A stretch of 64,000 bases of DNA, taken from the NCBI GenBank assembly GCA_963995505.1, contig OZ023197.1, positions 9,599,827 through 9,663,826 on the forward strand. Reading direction: 5' to 3'. Of this stretch, positions 48,462-59,346 are shown piece by piece. How positions within the stretch are numbered: the stretch's first letter is position 1; each line of letters starts with the position of its first letter. The translations under genes were made by a program, and so were the position numbers. This DNA comes from Hypericum androsaemum (taxonomy: Eukaryota; Streptophyta; Magnoliopsida; Malpighiales; Hypericaceae). The notes under the pieces were generated by a model that was given only the letters and a program-made list of their open reading frames with translations, made no database searches and was not told the DNA's origin.

Positions 48462-50448
48462 GACTAATATTACTCAATTGAGGTTAGTCCACACATTAAA
48501 AAAATAAATAATAAAAAGGGAAAATAAGTAGGTCGGTTTGTTTGGACCTATTTATATCATGTAATATATTGTCACACTTGGGAAATTATACGTGCATGGC
48601 ACCTTAGATTAATGTTTAATATAAATAATTGATTGGATTGATTAATTTTGTTGGTATGAAACTACTATGTACGCCCAGTTTAATGCGAATTGATGGCGAA
48701 ATATATAACTAATTATATGTATATAAATCTTATTTAAAACGAATTTACATAAATCATTTCATTTTATCTTTAGTGTATAGTGGGGATCTCTATTCGATGT
48801 TATCGCACATTAGGTTATAGTGATTGTTGTACTTGAGGAATCGAGATAGAGAGCCAACACTTGATGCGACTGAACTTTTCTTGAGAAATAATACATCTTA
48901 TATATATATATATATTAACTTTACGTCCGGAAATTGGAATACAATAGTGTGATTAATTCTAGCGGTGAAAATTGTACCCAATTGGGTACACATAGTTTCA
49001 ATTTAGACTATGTAATTACCTAATTAGTGTAATTAACCTGATTAATATAATATTACAAATGACACTTCTTCGGATGACACTGTAGATAAAATAACCGATG
49101 TTCAAGATTCAATTCTTAATTAGTGTGATAATCGATGTAAAAATCCAAAAAAAATTGCAAATGAAAAAATGTCTTGGCTAATGGTCTACCAGCTAGCTAC
49201 TTAAGAAAAAAGTGAGCTCCTACCAGCTTGACTTTTTGGACTGAGGAGTATTGATATATATTTAAGAAACTTTGATGTCAACATCATCATTGTTGGCTAG
49301 TCTCTTTTTATGGACAATTTCTGACTAATTTAAACTAGAAATTAACCTTCAGGTGACACCATCATGTCTAAAGCCAGCACTTGTTGCCTATATAAACATG
49401 ACTTGCACTGATTTTGTCTCTTCCCTTCAGCCATGGATTAAGTTGGCAAGATTTAGTTGAAAAGTTATTGGTGCTTTATTAAAATTTACTATATTGAATA
49501 TCTAGTCAATATTATATAATAGGGTGCGAAGTTATTAGAGGACATTAACAGTTAATATAATACAATGGTTTAATATTGTATCGGTTAGGGTTGTCCAAAT
49601 TCCTAACTGTGGTTAAAACTATATTTCCTAATGCATAGTTTATTAACTTTGTCTTTTATAAACAGAAGGACATGTGTAAAAATTTGTTGGCTTAGTTTGA
49701 AACTTGGCAATGGACATACTAATATGGGCACTGATTTAGGTGGGAAGTATATACTTGGCTATGACCAAAGTATCCCTTGTGTTCGAATATTATAGTAATA
49801 ATTGTTTTGACTCGGTCGTGTGATTATAGATTTTTCAACCTAAGTATATTGTGTACGTACCTATCTTTATATAGATATTTGTTACAGGTGTTCAAGCATT
49901 CATGTTTCTAACAATATTCACACAGGTTTGTGATCTTAAAGAATGATTAATTATCCAATCAGGGCATTAGGGTAGAAAGGAACGTCAAGAGGGAAGAACT
50001 CCTAATTAAGTTCTATTTAATGTTAAGTAAACCTTTTAACTAGATGAATGCAACGAGTTAGGTGCCAAAGCAATTGTCCAAAATTGAACCCATGACGGGT
50101 AAACATTTTCTGTTCAGAATTATCACATCATCAATTTTTGTAGGATGTAAGGAATCAACAATTTGTTAAGCAAGACTATTGTACATATAGATTAACTAGA
50201 AGTTGTTCTAACTTGATTGGACATATTTTTTTCAAAGATAAATTTTTATACTAAGAATATACTGTGTCAGGTAGGGATGGCAATTAAACCCTTACCCTGA
50301 GAGTCTACCTTGATCCACACCCGAAGGGTCTAAGACCTGTTGACTTTGACCGGATCTAAACCCAGATCCTGATATTTTAAAAACATAAGGGCATGAATAT
50401 GGATATATAAGATTCTGTCCTGATCCTACCCGAATTTGTTAAATTAAT
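48462..50448. other. 3' flank of the intact BAHD gene
   Basis: AT-rich, non-coding. Paralogous to 28347-28715 and 29819-30840 and, from about 49930, to 33000-33200. A short TA tract lies at 48899-48915. A degenerate dispersed repeat (CCCTTACCCTGAGAGTC and on) lies near 50287. Confidence 0.6.
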
Positions 50449-51000
50449 ATTAAAATAATATATATGTATATCAATTATTAGACATAATACCAAATTCTTA
50501 ATTTTTTTAGTAAGAAAATATTCTTTATTAAAACAAAAGTTCAAAACAGAGCAAGCACAAAAATAAAGACAAGATACATGGGCCCGATATTTACATCAAT
50601 TACAACCCCACCCCTGACCAAGACGTTTCCTCAACCTCAAGAGGTGAAGAAAAGGGATATATAAATTCTTGTAGGCAATCAAGAAAGTGAGTAGTGATTG
50701 ATTGTGAATGATCGAGGCATCCGTCCAAAGGATCCACTCTTGGGCATGAAAGACATAATATTAAAATAATATATATATGTATATCAATTATTAGACATAA
50801 TACCAAATTCTTAATTTTTTGGGTAAGAAAATATTCTTTATTAAAACAAAAGTTCAAAACAGAGTAAGCGCAAAAACAAAGACAAAATACATGGGCCCGA
50901 TATTTACATCAATTACAACCCCACCCTTGACCAAGATGTTTCCTCAACCTCATGAGGTGAAGAAAAGGGATCTATAAATCCTTGTAGGCATTGCGATCCC
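50449..51000 (-). repeat. Tandemly duplicated LINE-like 3' fragment
   Basis: The same block (TTAAAATAATATATATGTAT..., then AAAATATTCTTTATTAAAAC, then TTTACATCAATTACAACCCC) occurs at 50449 and 50761, period about 312 bp. On the minus strand it has a TTTTAATAAAG-type end and short coding-like frames (HSQSITTHFLDCLQEF), so it is read as the 3' end of a LINE. Assignment is tentative. Confidence 0.6.
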
Positions 51001-52487
51001 TGTTATTGGTAACAAGAAGAAGGATATGCCTAGTTCTCTCCTTGTTCTTTATTCGGTACATAGTTTTTATACAGTACAATTTGTTACGTTTCCGAGATTT
51101 GAATTATAGTCGTTCTAAATCAAATCATCGCTCCTTATTTTACCGTTAGAGCAAGTGTGCATCGTGTTTATTGAGTAAATATGTTTCCTTTGGAATCAAT
51201 ATGGCACCTATTGCGGGGAAAAAGACAACAAGGTAATCTAGGATAGTCTGGAGTGGTCATCCCAAGGTCGGTCTAACTAAGCTAAAGTTAGGCTACGCTA
51301 AGTTACAAACTTCAGGCTATGGAAAGGAAAAGCTAAGCAAGATAGAAAAATTGGTGTGTGTTGTGTTGGTGATGATCTTCTCCTTCGCCCGAGCCCTCTT
51401 TAAATAGAACGTCTTGACATAGCTCTGTCCTTCAAAATAGAAAAATCTCCATTAAGCCATTTCCCGTTCAACCCGGTCTAGAATAGAAAAAAACTAGACC
51501 GATCTTCCAAAGCAAGGAAACCCATCCCGAACGAATATATCGCTTCCAAATCAACCCGGCTTAGAATAGAAAAATACAAGTCGTCTTTCACACATGAGCT
51601 AATCTCGTCTTCGAATAGAAAGTTTCAAACCCTCACGACCAAGCAACCGTGGCCCAAATAGGAACATAACAAGTCTTGCCCGAATCTCGAGAATCCCAGC
51701 TCAAGCCAACTCGACCTTCACGAACCTTCCATGTAAAATCCCGTCTCAAGCCCACTGTTGCCTAAAGTGATTTCCCGTCTTCAACCATAAAGCAGGCCGA
51801 GCAGGTCCAATATGGGTTCTTTTTGCCTACACGAATAAAGTAGCTCGAACAAAGCCCTCAAAATGGGCTTCCCATCATCAAGGCCTTCCCGCCTTCACAG
51901 TCAAAGCGGAACTTCCGGGCTTCAAGCAGACCTCACATGAAGCCCAAATGAAATTTCAACCGCCCAACTCATCAAAGTGGGCTACTCAGTCCGACCCATC
52001 CTCCCTTGATAACAAATGGGCTACTCTTCTCAACTTGCCTTCAGAACTAAAATGTAATCGGCTGTATAGGGCCTCAAAATAGGCTTACTGCCTCACAATC
52101 CAAGGCGTCCTCCGAGCTTCCCTCTCGAGGGCCAAAGCACCCTTCTGGCTTCCTATCTCGAGGGCCAAAGCATCCCTCCTGGGCTTCTCACCTTGAGGCC
52201 CAAAGTGCCCCTTTCGGGCTTTCCACCTTGAGGGCTAAAGTACCTTCCAGGCTCGAGTAACCCCAAAGCGGGACCCGACCAAACCGAACACCAGTCATAC
52301 TGAGACCCTTGTACTCCAACCAAAAACCTTAAGGGCTTGCCGCCAAGTGGGAAGGAAGGGCTTGCCGCTAAGCCTAAATGGGAAGGGCTTACCGCCACTT
52401 TACTTCCCGAAATGGGCTCCATGCCGGCTTGTCTCCCAAAGCAGAATCCTCCCGATTTGCCTCTCAAAAATGGATTCTTTGCCTCCC
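51001..52487. other. GC-richer anonymous repeat region
   Basis: No gene is recognised. About 52118-52250 there are four imperfect units of about 35 bp containing CTCGAGGGCCAAAGCA-type sequence. Overall look (AAATAGAA, CCCGTCTTCAA and GCCCAAA repeats) suggests an old LTR or untranslated retrotransposon part. It ends where the truncated Gypsy LTR begins. Confidence 0.4.
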
Positions 52488-53568
52488 TGATGGGAGGAGT
52501 TTTTACGCCCCTCTTGCAATAAAGAGTAAGTACGGGATTATCGTCCCACGAGGGCTAAGTGTTAGGCCACAAATATGACTCTACAACTCATTTAGGACTA
52601 CAAGTGATGGATTTGTCAATTTCAACACGAGTTGGTTACTACAACGACTAAATTATAAGAAGATTTAGACAATAAAGGAAAGAGTGGGCTTGGTGCCAAT
52701 GACACCCAAATAACCAAATGGCATATGGGATTTATTGAGTTTGTGTCATGGTCCGGGTGTTTTTTAAGCAACTAATCAACGCTCCTGCCATAATTAGTCT
52801 AAATTGATCTTTAATTAGGCTTAGTTGAACTAACCGTACTTTTGCGACTAATTAGCCAACTAATTCAACTAATTATCGATTATGACCATCACCATTTGGA
52901 CAACTAACCACCTAATGAGATCTCTCATCAATAGGCAACTAGTTAACTAGTTAAATGGTCCATTAATCCTAACCCCTCCCAGGGATTAGAATTAATTTAG
53001 TTCATAATCAAGGTGATCAAGCAAGATTAAGTATTAAATTCATTAACTAGTTCATAAACCTTAAAATTTTAACCCCACTAAACCATAGGCTAAGTAGATG
53101 CCATCAAGGTACCTAACCTACAAATCAACTACTCACACATATTCATCAAATAACACAAATTATCCATTGAACAATGTGAATAAAATATGAACATAAAGAT
53201 AGAGTTTAGGAAAGCTCAATGATTCTTCAAGAGATCCCTCCTAGCTCCTTCTTCAAATTCTTTCCAAGCTCTCTCTACACTTCCTCTCCTAGCTTCTACT
53301 CTTGGCCACGTTTTTCTCTCTAAGTCCTACCAAGGTTTGCCACGTTTTTCTCTCCTTCTCCCTTATATGATGAGCCAACTTGCTTTTCTTGGTTTAAAAG
53401 AAAGGAAGTGGAGTGAATTATAGAGGTAGTGGAGAGCAAGAGGGAAGTAGTGGAGGAAAAGGGGGAGGTAGTGGAGGAAAATGGGGAGGTAGTGGAGTAA
53501 AGTTGGTGAGTTAGGTGATGGAATGCCAGCCATGAAGTGGTGGCGTGGTATTTCTTAAGCCAAGTTCG
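52488..53568 (-). repeat. Truncated second copy of the Athila LTR
   Basis: Direct repeat of 53617-54690 with a 1,129-bp period. On the minus strand it carries the LTR 3' portion and ends CTCCCATCA instead of CTCCCAACA. The LTR 5' portion is missing: at about 53568 the similarity breaks and the sequence continues into the leader and primer-binding site. Confidence 0.85.
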
Positions 53569-53614
53569 TAAGCCAAATTAAGTGTCTATCACTCATTCCC
53601 CGGCAACGGCGCCA
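53569..53614 (-). other. Athila leader piece with tRNA-Asp primer-binding site
   Basis: The complement of 53598-53614 is TGGCGCCGTTGCCGGGG, matching the tRNA-Asp 3' end, 2 nt after the LTR terminus at 53617. It is followed by about 30 bp of leader before the truncated LTR. A primer-binding site on this side shows that a second element body once lay to the left. Confidence 0.85.
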
Positions 53615-53616
53615 AT

Positions 53617-55203
53617 TGTTGGGAGGGGTTTTTACACCCCTCTTGCAATAAAGAGTAAGTACGGGATTGTCGTCCCACGAGGACTAAGTGTTAGGCCACA
53701 AATACGACTCTACAACTAGTTTAGGACTACAAGTGATGGATTTGTCAATTCCAACACGAGTTGGTTACTACAACGACTAAATTATAAAAAGATTTAGACA
53801 ATAAAGGAAAGAGTGGGCTTGGTGCCAATGACACCCAAATAACCAAATGGCATATGGGGTTTATTGCGTTCGTGTTATGGTCCGGATATTTCTTAAGTAA
53901 CTAATCAACGCTCTTGCCATTAATTAGTCTAAATCGATCGTTAATTAGACTTGGTTGAACTAACCATACTTCTGTGACTAATTAGCCAACTAATCCAACT
54001 AATTACCGATTATGACCATCACCCTTTGGACAACTAACTACCTAATGAGATCCCTCATCAATAGGCAACTAGTTAACTAGTTAAATGGTCCATTAATCCT
54101 AACCCCTCCCGGGGATTAGAATTAATTTAATTCATAATCAAGGTGATCAAGTAAGATTAAGCATTAAACTCATTAACTAGTTCATAAACCTTAATATTTT
54201 AACCCCATTAAACCATAGGCTAAGTAGATGCCATCAAGGCACCTAACCCACAAATCAACTACTCACACATATTCATCAAATAACACAAATTATCCATTGA
54301 ACAATGTGAATAAAACATGAACATAAAGATAGAGTTTAGAAAAGCTCAATGATTCTTCAAGAGATCCCTCCTAGCTCCTTCTTCAAGTTCTTTCCAAGCT
54401 CTCTCTACACTTCCTCTCCTAGCTTCTACTCTTGGCCATGTTTTTCTCTCTAAGTCCTACCAAGGTTTGCCACGTTTTTCTCTCCTTCTCCCTTATATGA
54501 TGAGCCAACTTGCTTTTCTTGGTTTAAAAGAAAGGAAGTGGAGTGAATTATAGAGGTAGTGGAGGAAAAGGGGGAGGTAGTGGAGTGAAGTTGGTGAGTT
54601 AGGTGATGGAATGCCAGCCATGAAGTGGTAGAGTGTCCGCCATGAAAAGTCATGGACAATTTCAGAATGGTCCCCAAATGGGCCATGAATTTTGGCCAAT
54701 TTTGGTTAGGCGAGTTCTCAGATTTGAAGCTTGATTTGATACGCATTTTTCACCCTCTTAGACTTTGAATTTGAAGAAGACCATAGAGACAAAGTTGTAG
54801 CCACAGATGTCTTCTTTCTAGAACCGCCTCAATCGTCGATGTCTTCTTTCTAGAACCGCTTCAATCGTCTCTATTAGACTTCGTATGCAAAAGTTATATT
54901 CATTTGAGTCGCTCGAAGTCAGTCTTCCCAATGTCGTCGCCGTCCCGATCGTGCACCATTCTTCAAGGCTAATCCCATCGGCTTTGACATACTCCAAAGT
55001 GCACCAATATCCTCTTCGCATCACCACAAAGCCTCCTAGTAATAAACATGAACGAAATGCAATAAAAATCACAAGAACTATACTAAAACGTTCAAAGTAC
55101 GATATATAACAATACAACGATATATAACACACAAAAATACTAGAAACAATAGAAAAATGACACTAAAATATACATAGATGATAGAGTATTTCCACACTCA
55201 TCA
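53617..55203 (-). repeat. Athila 3' LTR (1,587 bp)
   Basis: On the minus strand it begins TGATGAGTGTGG directly after the polypurine tract and ends CCTCCCAACA. It includes a 31-bp direct repeat near 54806-54860 (GATGTCTTCTTTCTAGAACC twice). Confidence 0.88.
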
Positions 55204-55218
55204 CACCCCCACACTTGA
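55204..55218 (-). other. Polypurine tract next to the 3' LTR
   Basis: Minus strand TCAAGTGTGGGGGTG, immediately before the LTR TG; primes plus-strand DNA synthesis in LTR retrotransposons. Confidence 0.8.
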
Positions 55219-56831
55219 ATCATTGTGTGTCCTCAAGCAAGACTCATACAAACACAATCACAATCACAATCACTTAAGAAAGAAAATATGATAAGGACAA
55301 GACTAGGCATGATAAATTCACACTTTAACTCCCCTCAAAATTTCAAACTCACATCAAAAAGACCATCACACAACCTAGCTAGTACATTAAACCAAACACA
55401 AAGAGTAAGAACCGGTAGATACCTCACCACTCGATGGTTTAACCAAGTGTTATCATTATGTAAAAGACACTAGAAAGTTAACCACTCAAAGGTTCAGAAA
55501 TTTTTAGCTCACAATTTGTAAGTAGCCAACTTCCTATCTCTCGCATACATGATCGATGTCTTTCAAAGTATCCTACATCTTACTCAACAGTGTCTCAAAG
55601 TCGTGTGGTTGCTCGTGAACCGGGGGCTTTCAATCAGGTTGTAATGGGGATAAGGTATTGGTGAGATAATATATATGGATAGTAATTAAACCACCCAATC
55701 CGAGGACTTGTTGCTAAAGCTTTTTGGTCTCTCGTCTATTCTAAACATCTTCACCATAAATAGTTAAAGCACACTCCCAAAATTCACCTATTTTGTAAGA
55801 CTACGTAGCACGAGTTATGCCAATATATAATGCCTTATTCAACCTTCACTTTCCTTTCTTTCTCTTTTTTTTATTTTTTTTCATCTTTTCTTTTCTTTTC
55901 TTTTTTATCTTTTTTTTCTTTCTTTCTACAAACACAAACACAAACTTGGCATTTTCTAGGCAAGAACTCGTCTTCTTTGTATGGCCTCTCAATTACCCAA
56001 ATTCCTAATGAATTAACCCATAAGAACACTAAGCTACCAACCCAATACATATCATTTCCAAAAGTGTAAACTTATGTGTCCTCGGATTGGATGACCAAAG
56101 GTCGGGAGGATGGTGGATATAAGGCTTAAAGTTGGTATACATATAATATGATCAAAGAATGGCTAGGCTCAATGGGTTAAAGCAATGGATATAAAGGTTT
56201 TTGGCTCTAAAGCTCTAGGCTCAATTTTAAAGAATTAGCCCCCGTCATTCACTAACGCCACACAACCAAGACCATGTCAAGTATTAGTAGGATACCTCAA
56301 TCAACCGAACTCATGTAGGCACCTCATGAATAAATGAAGACGGTTGTCTCCTCCTTCTGCTCAAAGTTCCTTACAAGGTCACTCATCAACCCTCTAGTCA
56401 AATCTACATAGTGAGACCACTAGTCTAAACAACCGAGGGTGAGGTTTCTACAAGTTCTTAGGCCTTGTGCTCGAGTTTATTTCCTAACTAGGTGTGTGGT
56501 AAGCTTCTAACACAAGTTGAAGAATTTTGAAGGGGGTTAAATTTTGAAAATTCATGCCAAATCATTGCCTAATCAAGACAAACTAGATCTAAACACACAA
56601 AGGATTCCTAAGTGGAACCACATCCCCACACTTGAAGAACACCTTGCCCTCAAGATGTAGGGAGCACAGAGACATCTAAATAATTATGCTATATTAACAA
56701 ATGCATTAACAACCAAGCGTGAACATCAATCAAACACGAAGAACAAGACATCACAAAGACATATAGCAAACTCAAGATATCACGAAGACAAGAAAATAAC
56801 TAAAGAAAAACAAAGTGCTAGAAAACTTCTC
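55219..56831. other. Athila 3' internal spacer
   Basis: Non-coding on both strands apart from short frames. A pyrimidine-rich block (55850-55930, purine-rich on the element strand) lies here, and a second polypurine-tract-like site at 56621-56635. Confidence 0.6.
56621..56635 (-). other. Second, internal polypurine-tract-like site
   Basis: Minus strand TCAAGTGTGGGGATG, nearly the same as the terminal tract and preceded in both cases by TTGAGG and a short A/C-rich run. Confidence 0.65.
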
Positions 56832-57418
56832 TTATTCTTCAGGTGGAGAGGTTGGTGGTGGTGGGATGTTGTATCCGGATTGCTCCACCATTTGCTGGAT
56901 GTAGTAACCTTGATGTCGAAGTTCCTGCTCCATTCGTTTGGTTCGGGCATTCATGGTGTGCATTACCTCAAGGACCTCGCTCCATCGATCAGGTCTGAAA
57001 CTAAGCACATGGGATGGTTCTACGTCTTCACTCGTTCCAGGCGGTTCTGCATCTTCACCTCCTTCATCTTGATCAGCCTCTCCTTCGTTGTTACCTCCCT
57101 CCATAGACTTTGGTCGTTCATCTTGGTGTAGCTTCTAACAATGTCTCTCCGCTGGGTTGAGGAAATGAGAGTACTTGTTCACCACCTCTGCTCGCCGCAT
57201 ACTTTCCATTGGATAGAACGGTATTGTGGACTGTAATAGCTCCAAAGATTGTTCATCAATCCTTCTTCTTGTGAAGCGATGAAGAATGGGGCGTTGTACT
57301 ATTTGCGGAAGTTCTTGCTACCACGTGCTTTTATGTCCGCTGGAGGTGCATGTTGAGCATCGACCCCTTGTCTTGTCACTTGCTTGTCCTTCTTTGCCTT
57401 GATAGCCTTGGGTGCCAT
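56832..57418 (-). pseudogene. Athila additional ORF, second part (MAPKAIKAKK...)
   Basis: Begins ATG at 57416-57418 (MAPKAIKAKKDKQVTRQG) and is broken by a TAG after SKNFRK. An open frame at 56832-57104 follows, with acidic EGEADQDEGGEDAEPPG and VMHTMNARTKRMEQELRHQG, a probable coiled segment. Position between integrase and LTR is that of the Athila env-like or plant-transposon ORF. Not a demonstrated envelope. Confidence 0.6.
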
Positions 57419-57448
57419 TGAATTTCTCAAATTTGGGTTTGGGGCGAA

Positions 57449-57943
57449 CTAGGGTTCAAGGATGAAAATTTGGGGTTTTGGTAGCGGGTAATAGAATTGA
57501 TGAGGTGTTTGAGGTTTTATGAGGGAGGAGATGGAAATGGGATGGGTAATTGGTGTAGAGAATGAAGGAGTTGGTTGAGTAGGATGATTGGAAGAGCTTC
57601 TTGTGTGGAGTTCTAAAGAAAAGAATTGGGGATTTGAGTTTGGAGAGGAGAATGGAGGATGAGGGTTGGCAGGAGGGGCCACGACCGTGGCATGAGATGT
57701 CACGACCGTGGCGTCGGGCTTTTTACAGGTTCGGATTAGCAGTAAGTTTGCCACGACCGTGGCCTTCTGGAGCGGAGCCACGACCGTGGCATGCTGGGCC
57801 ACGATCGTGGCCTCTTCAATTTTTCCTCTCGCCAATGTCCAGAGCAATTTCCACATTGTTGAGCCACAGGGTGTACCGTTTTGGCAGGTCGATCCCAGTT
57901 TTGGATGGGGGCTACACCCCTGTGTCCCTTGTCGAGCATCCAA
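57449..57943 (-). pseudogene. Athila additional ORF, first part, with ATVVA repeats
   Basis: A 164-codon minus-strand frame with five repeated ATVVA/ATIVA pentapeptides, each encoded by a near-palindromic CCACGACCGTGGC-type block, then a Ser/Pro/Thr-rich C-terminus (THPISISSLIKPQTPHQ). No known domain is recognised. Confidence 0.5.
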
Positions 57944-58196
57944 CCGTCCAGATCACCTTCAAAATGCAAGAGATCTCATAAGCATGAACTAACACTTCAA
58001 AATCATACCAGAATAAGAACAACACATAAAAAGAAAACACATATAAAAACTATGACAATATAAGACAATACAAAAATATGCTAAGTTATAGTCGTTAGCT
58101 TGACTTTACTCCCCTTTTTCATGCATCGGAGGGTGAAGTCACGGATTATACTTCCGCTTGTCGTTCAATATTGCCACCAAGGTAAATCTTGCACCT

Positions 58197-59242
58197 TTAG
58201 CCATTCACCTTGAAGACTCCTTCATCACTTCTTTCTAATTCAAGGGCTCCGAATGTTAAAATTCTCACTACTTTGAACGGGCCACTCCATTTTGACTTGA
58301 GCTTTCTTGAAAAAAGTATCAATCGGGAGTTGTAGAGTAGCACTTGATCACCCTCTTTGAACTCTTTCTTCACGATGTGGGCATCATGTGATCTTTTCGT
58401 CTTCTCCTTGTAAAGCTTAAAGCTCTCAAATGCCATGTCGCAAATTTCGTCCAGCTCTTCAAGTTGTAACACCCTTCGCTCACCGGCTTTCTTGTAATCA
58501 TAATTTAGGGTCTTGATGGCCCAAAATGCTTGGTGCTCTAGCTCTATGGGGAGGTGGCATGCCTTACCATAAACAAGTTTGTATGGGGATATCCTGGCAT
58601 TTTGAATGCCGTTCGGTATGCCCATAAGGCATCGTCAAGCTTATTTGCCCAATCCTTTCTTGCTCCTCCGACCGTCTTTTCAAAGATCTTCTTCAATTCT
58701 TGGTTGGAGAGTTCCACTTGCCCACTTGTTTGGGGGTGATAAGGTGTAGCAACCTTGTGTGTGACCCCGTACCTCTTCAATAAAATCTCAAATGGTCGAT
58801 TGCAAAAGTGTGAACCCGCATCGCTAATGATAGCCCTTGGCACTCCAAATCTTAAAAAGAGCTTTTTTATAAAGCGAATGACCACATTAGCATCGTTGGT
58901 AGGTGATGCCCAAGCTTCCATCCACTTAGATACGTAGTCCACTCCCACCAAGATATACTTATTGCCATTAGAGGTTGGGAAAGGTCCGATGAAGTCCAAC
59001 CCCCAAACATCGAAGAGCTCCACTTCCAGAATTCCAGATAGCGGCATCTCATTCCTCTTTGAGATATTTCCAGTCCTTTGACATCGAACGCACTGAGCAA
59101 CAAAAGAGCGAGCATTCTTAAAAATGTTGGGCCAATAAAACCCGCATTCAAAGACTTGTGATGTGGTCCTTGTTGCTCCATAGTGACCTGAATATGGAGT
59201 ACTATGACATTGCTCCAGAACATCCATAACTTCTTCATCCAC
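58197..59242 (-). pseudogene. Gypsy integrase region
   Basis: 58544-59242 encodes the HHCC zinc finger ([19 protein letters not shown]) and the DDE core ([32 protein letters not shown]). A frameshift near 58600 moves the rest into frame 58197-58625 ([25 protein letters not shown]), the C-terminal integrase tail. Frames overlap out of register, so no intact protein is made. Confidence 0.93.
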
Positions 59243-59346
59243 AATGCACCGTCAAAGCAACCCATCACTACACCTCTTAAAAAGGTAAGGCTCATCCCAA
59301 ACATAGAGTTGAGAATCCCTTAGGAATTTTTTGCGTTGGGGATAGC

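Larger units (their letters stand above)
33960..50120. repeat. Segmental duplication, copy B (intact BAHD locus)
   Basis: Collinear with 15,800-33,250. Copy B-specific events: a MITE at 34980-35797, a LINE fragment near 37500-37935, the Copia element 38009-44095 and a 585-bp tandem duplication upstream of the gene. Confidence 0.88.

Noticed and set aside
55817..56069. Phe/Leu-rich frames suggestive of a membrane protein
   Set aside because: Produced by a pyrimidine-rich low-complexity tract in the Athila spacer.
56832..57943. Functional retroviral envelope gene
   Set aside because: Position fits the Athila extra ORF, but no signal peptide, transmembrane span or fusion motif is visible, and the frame is broken.
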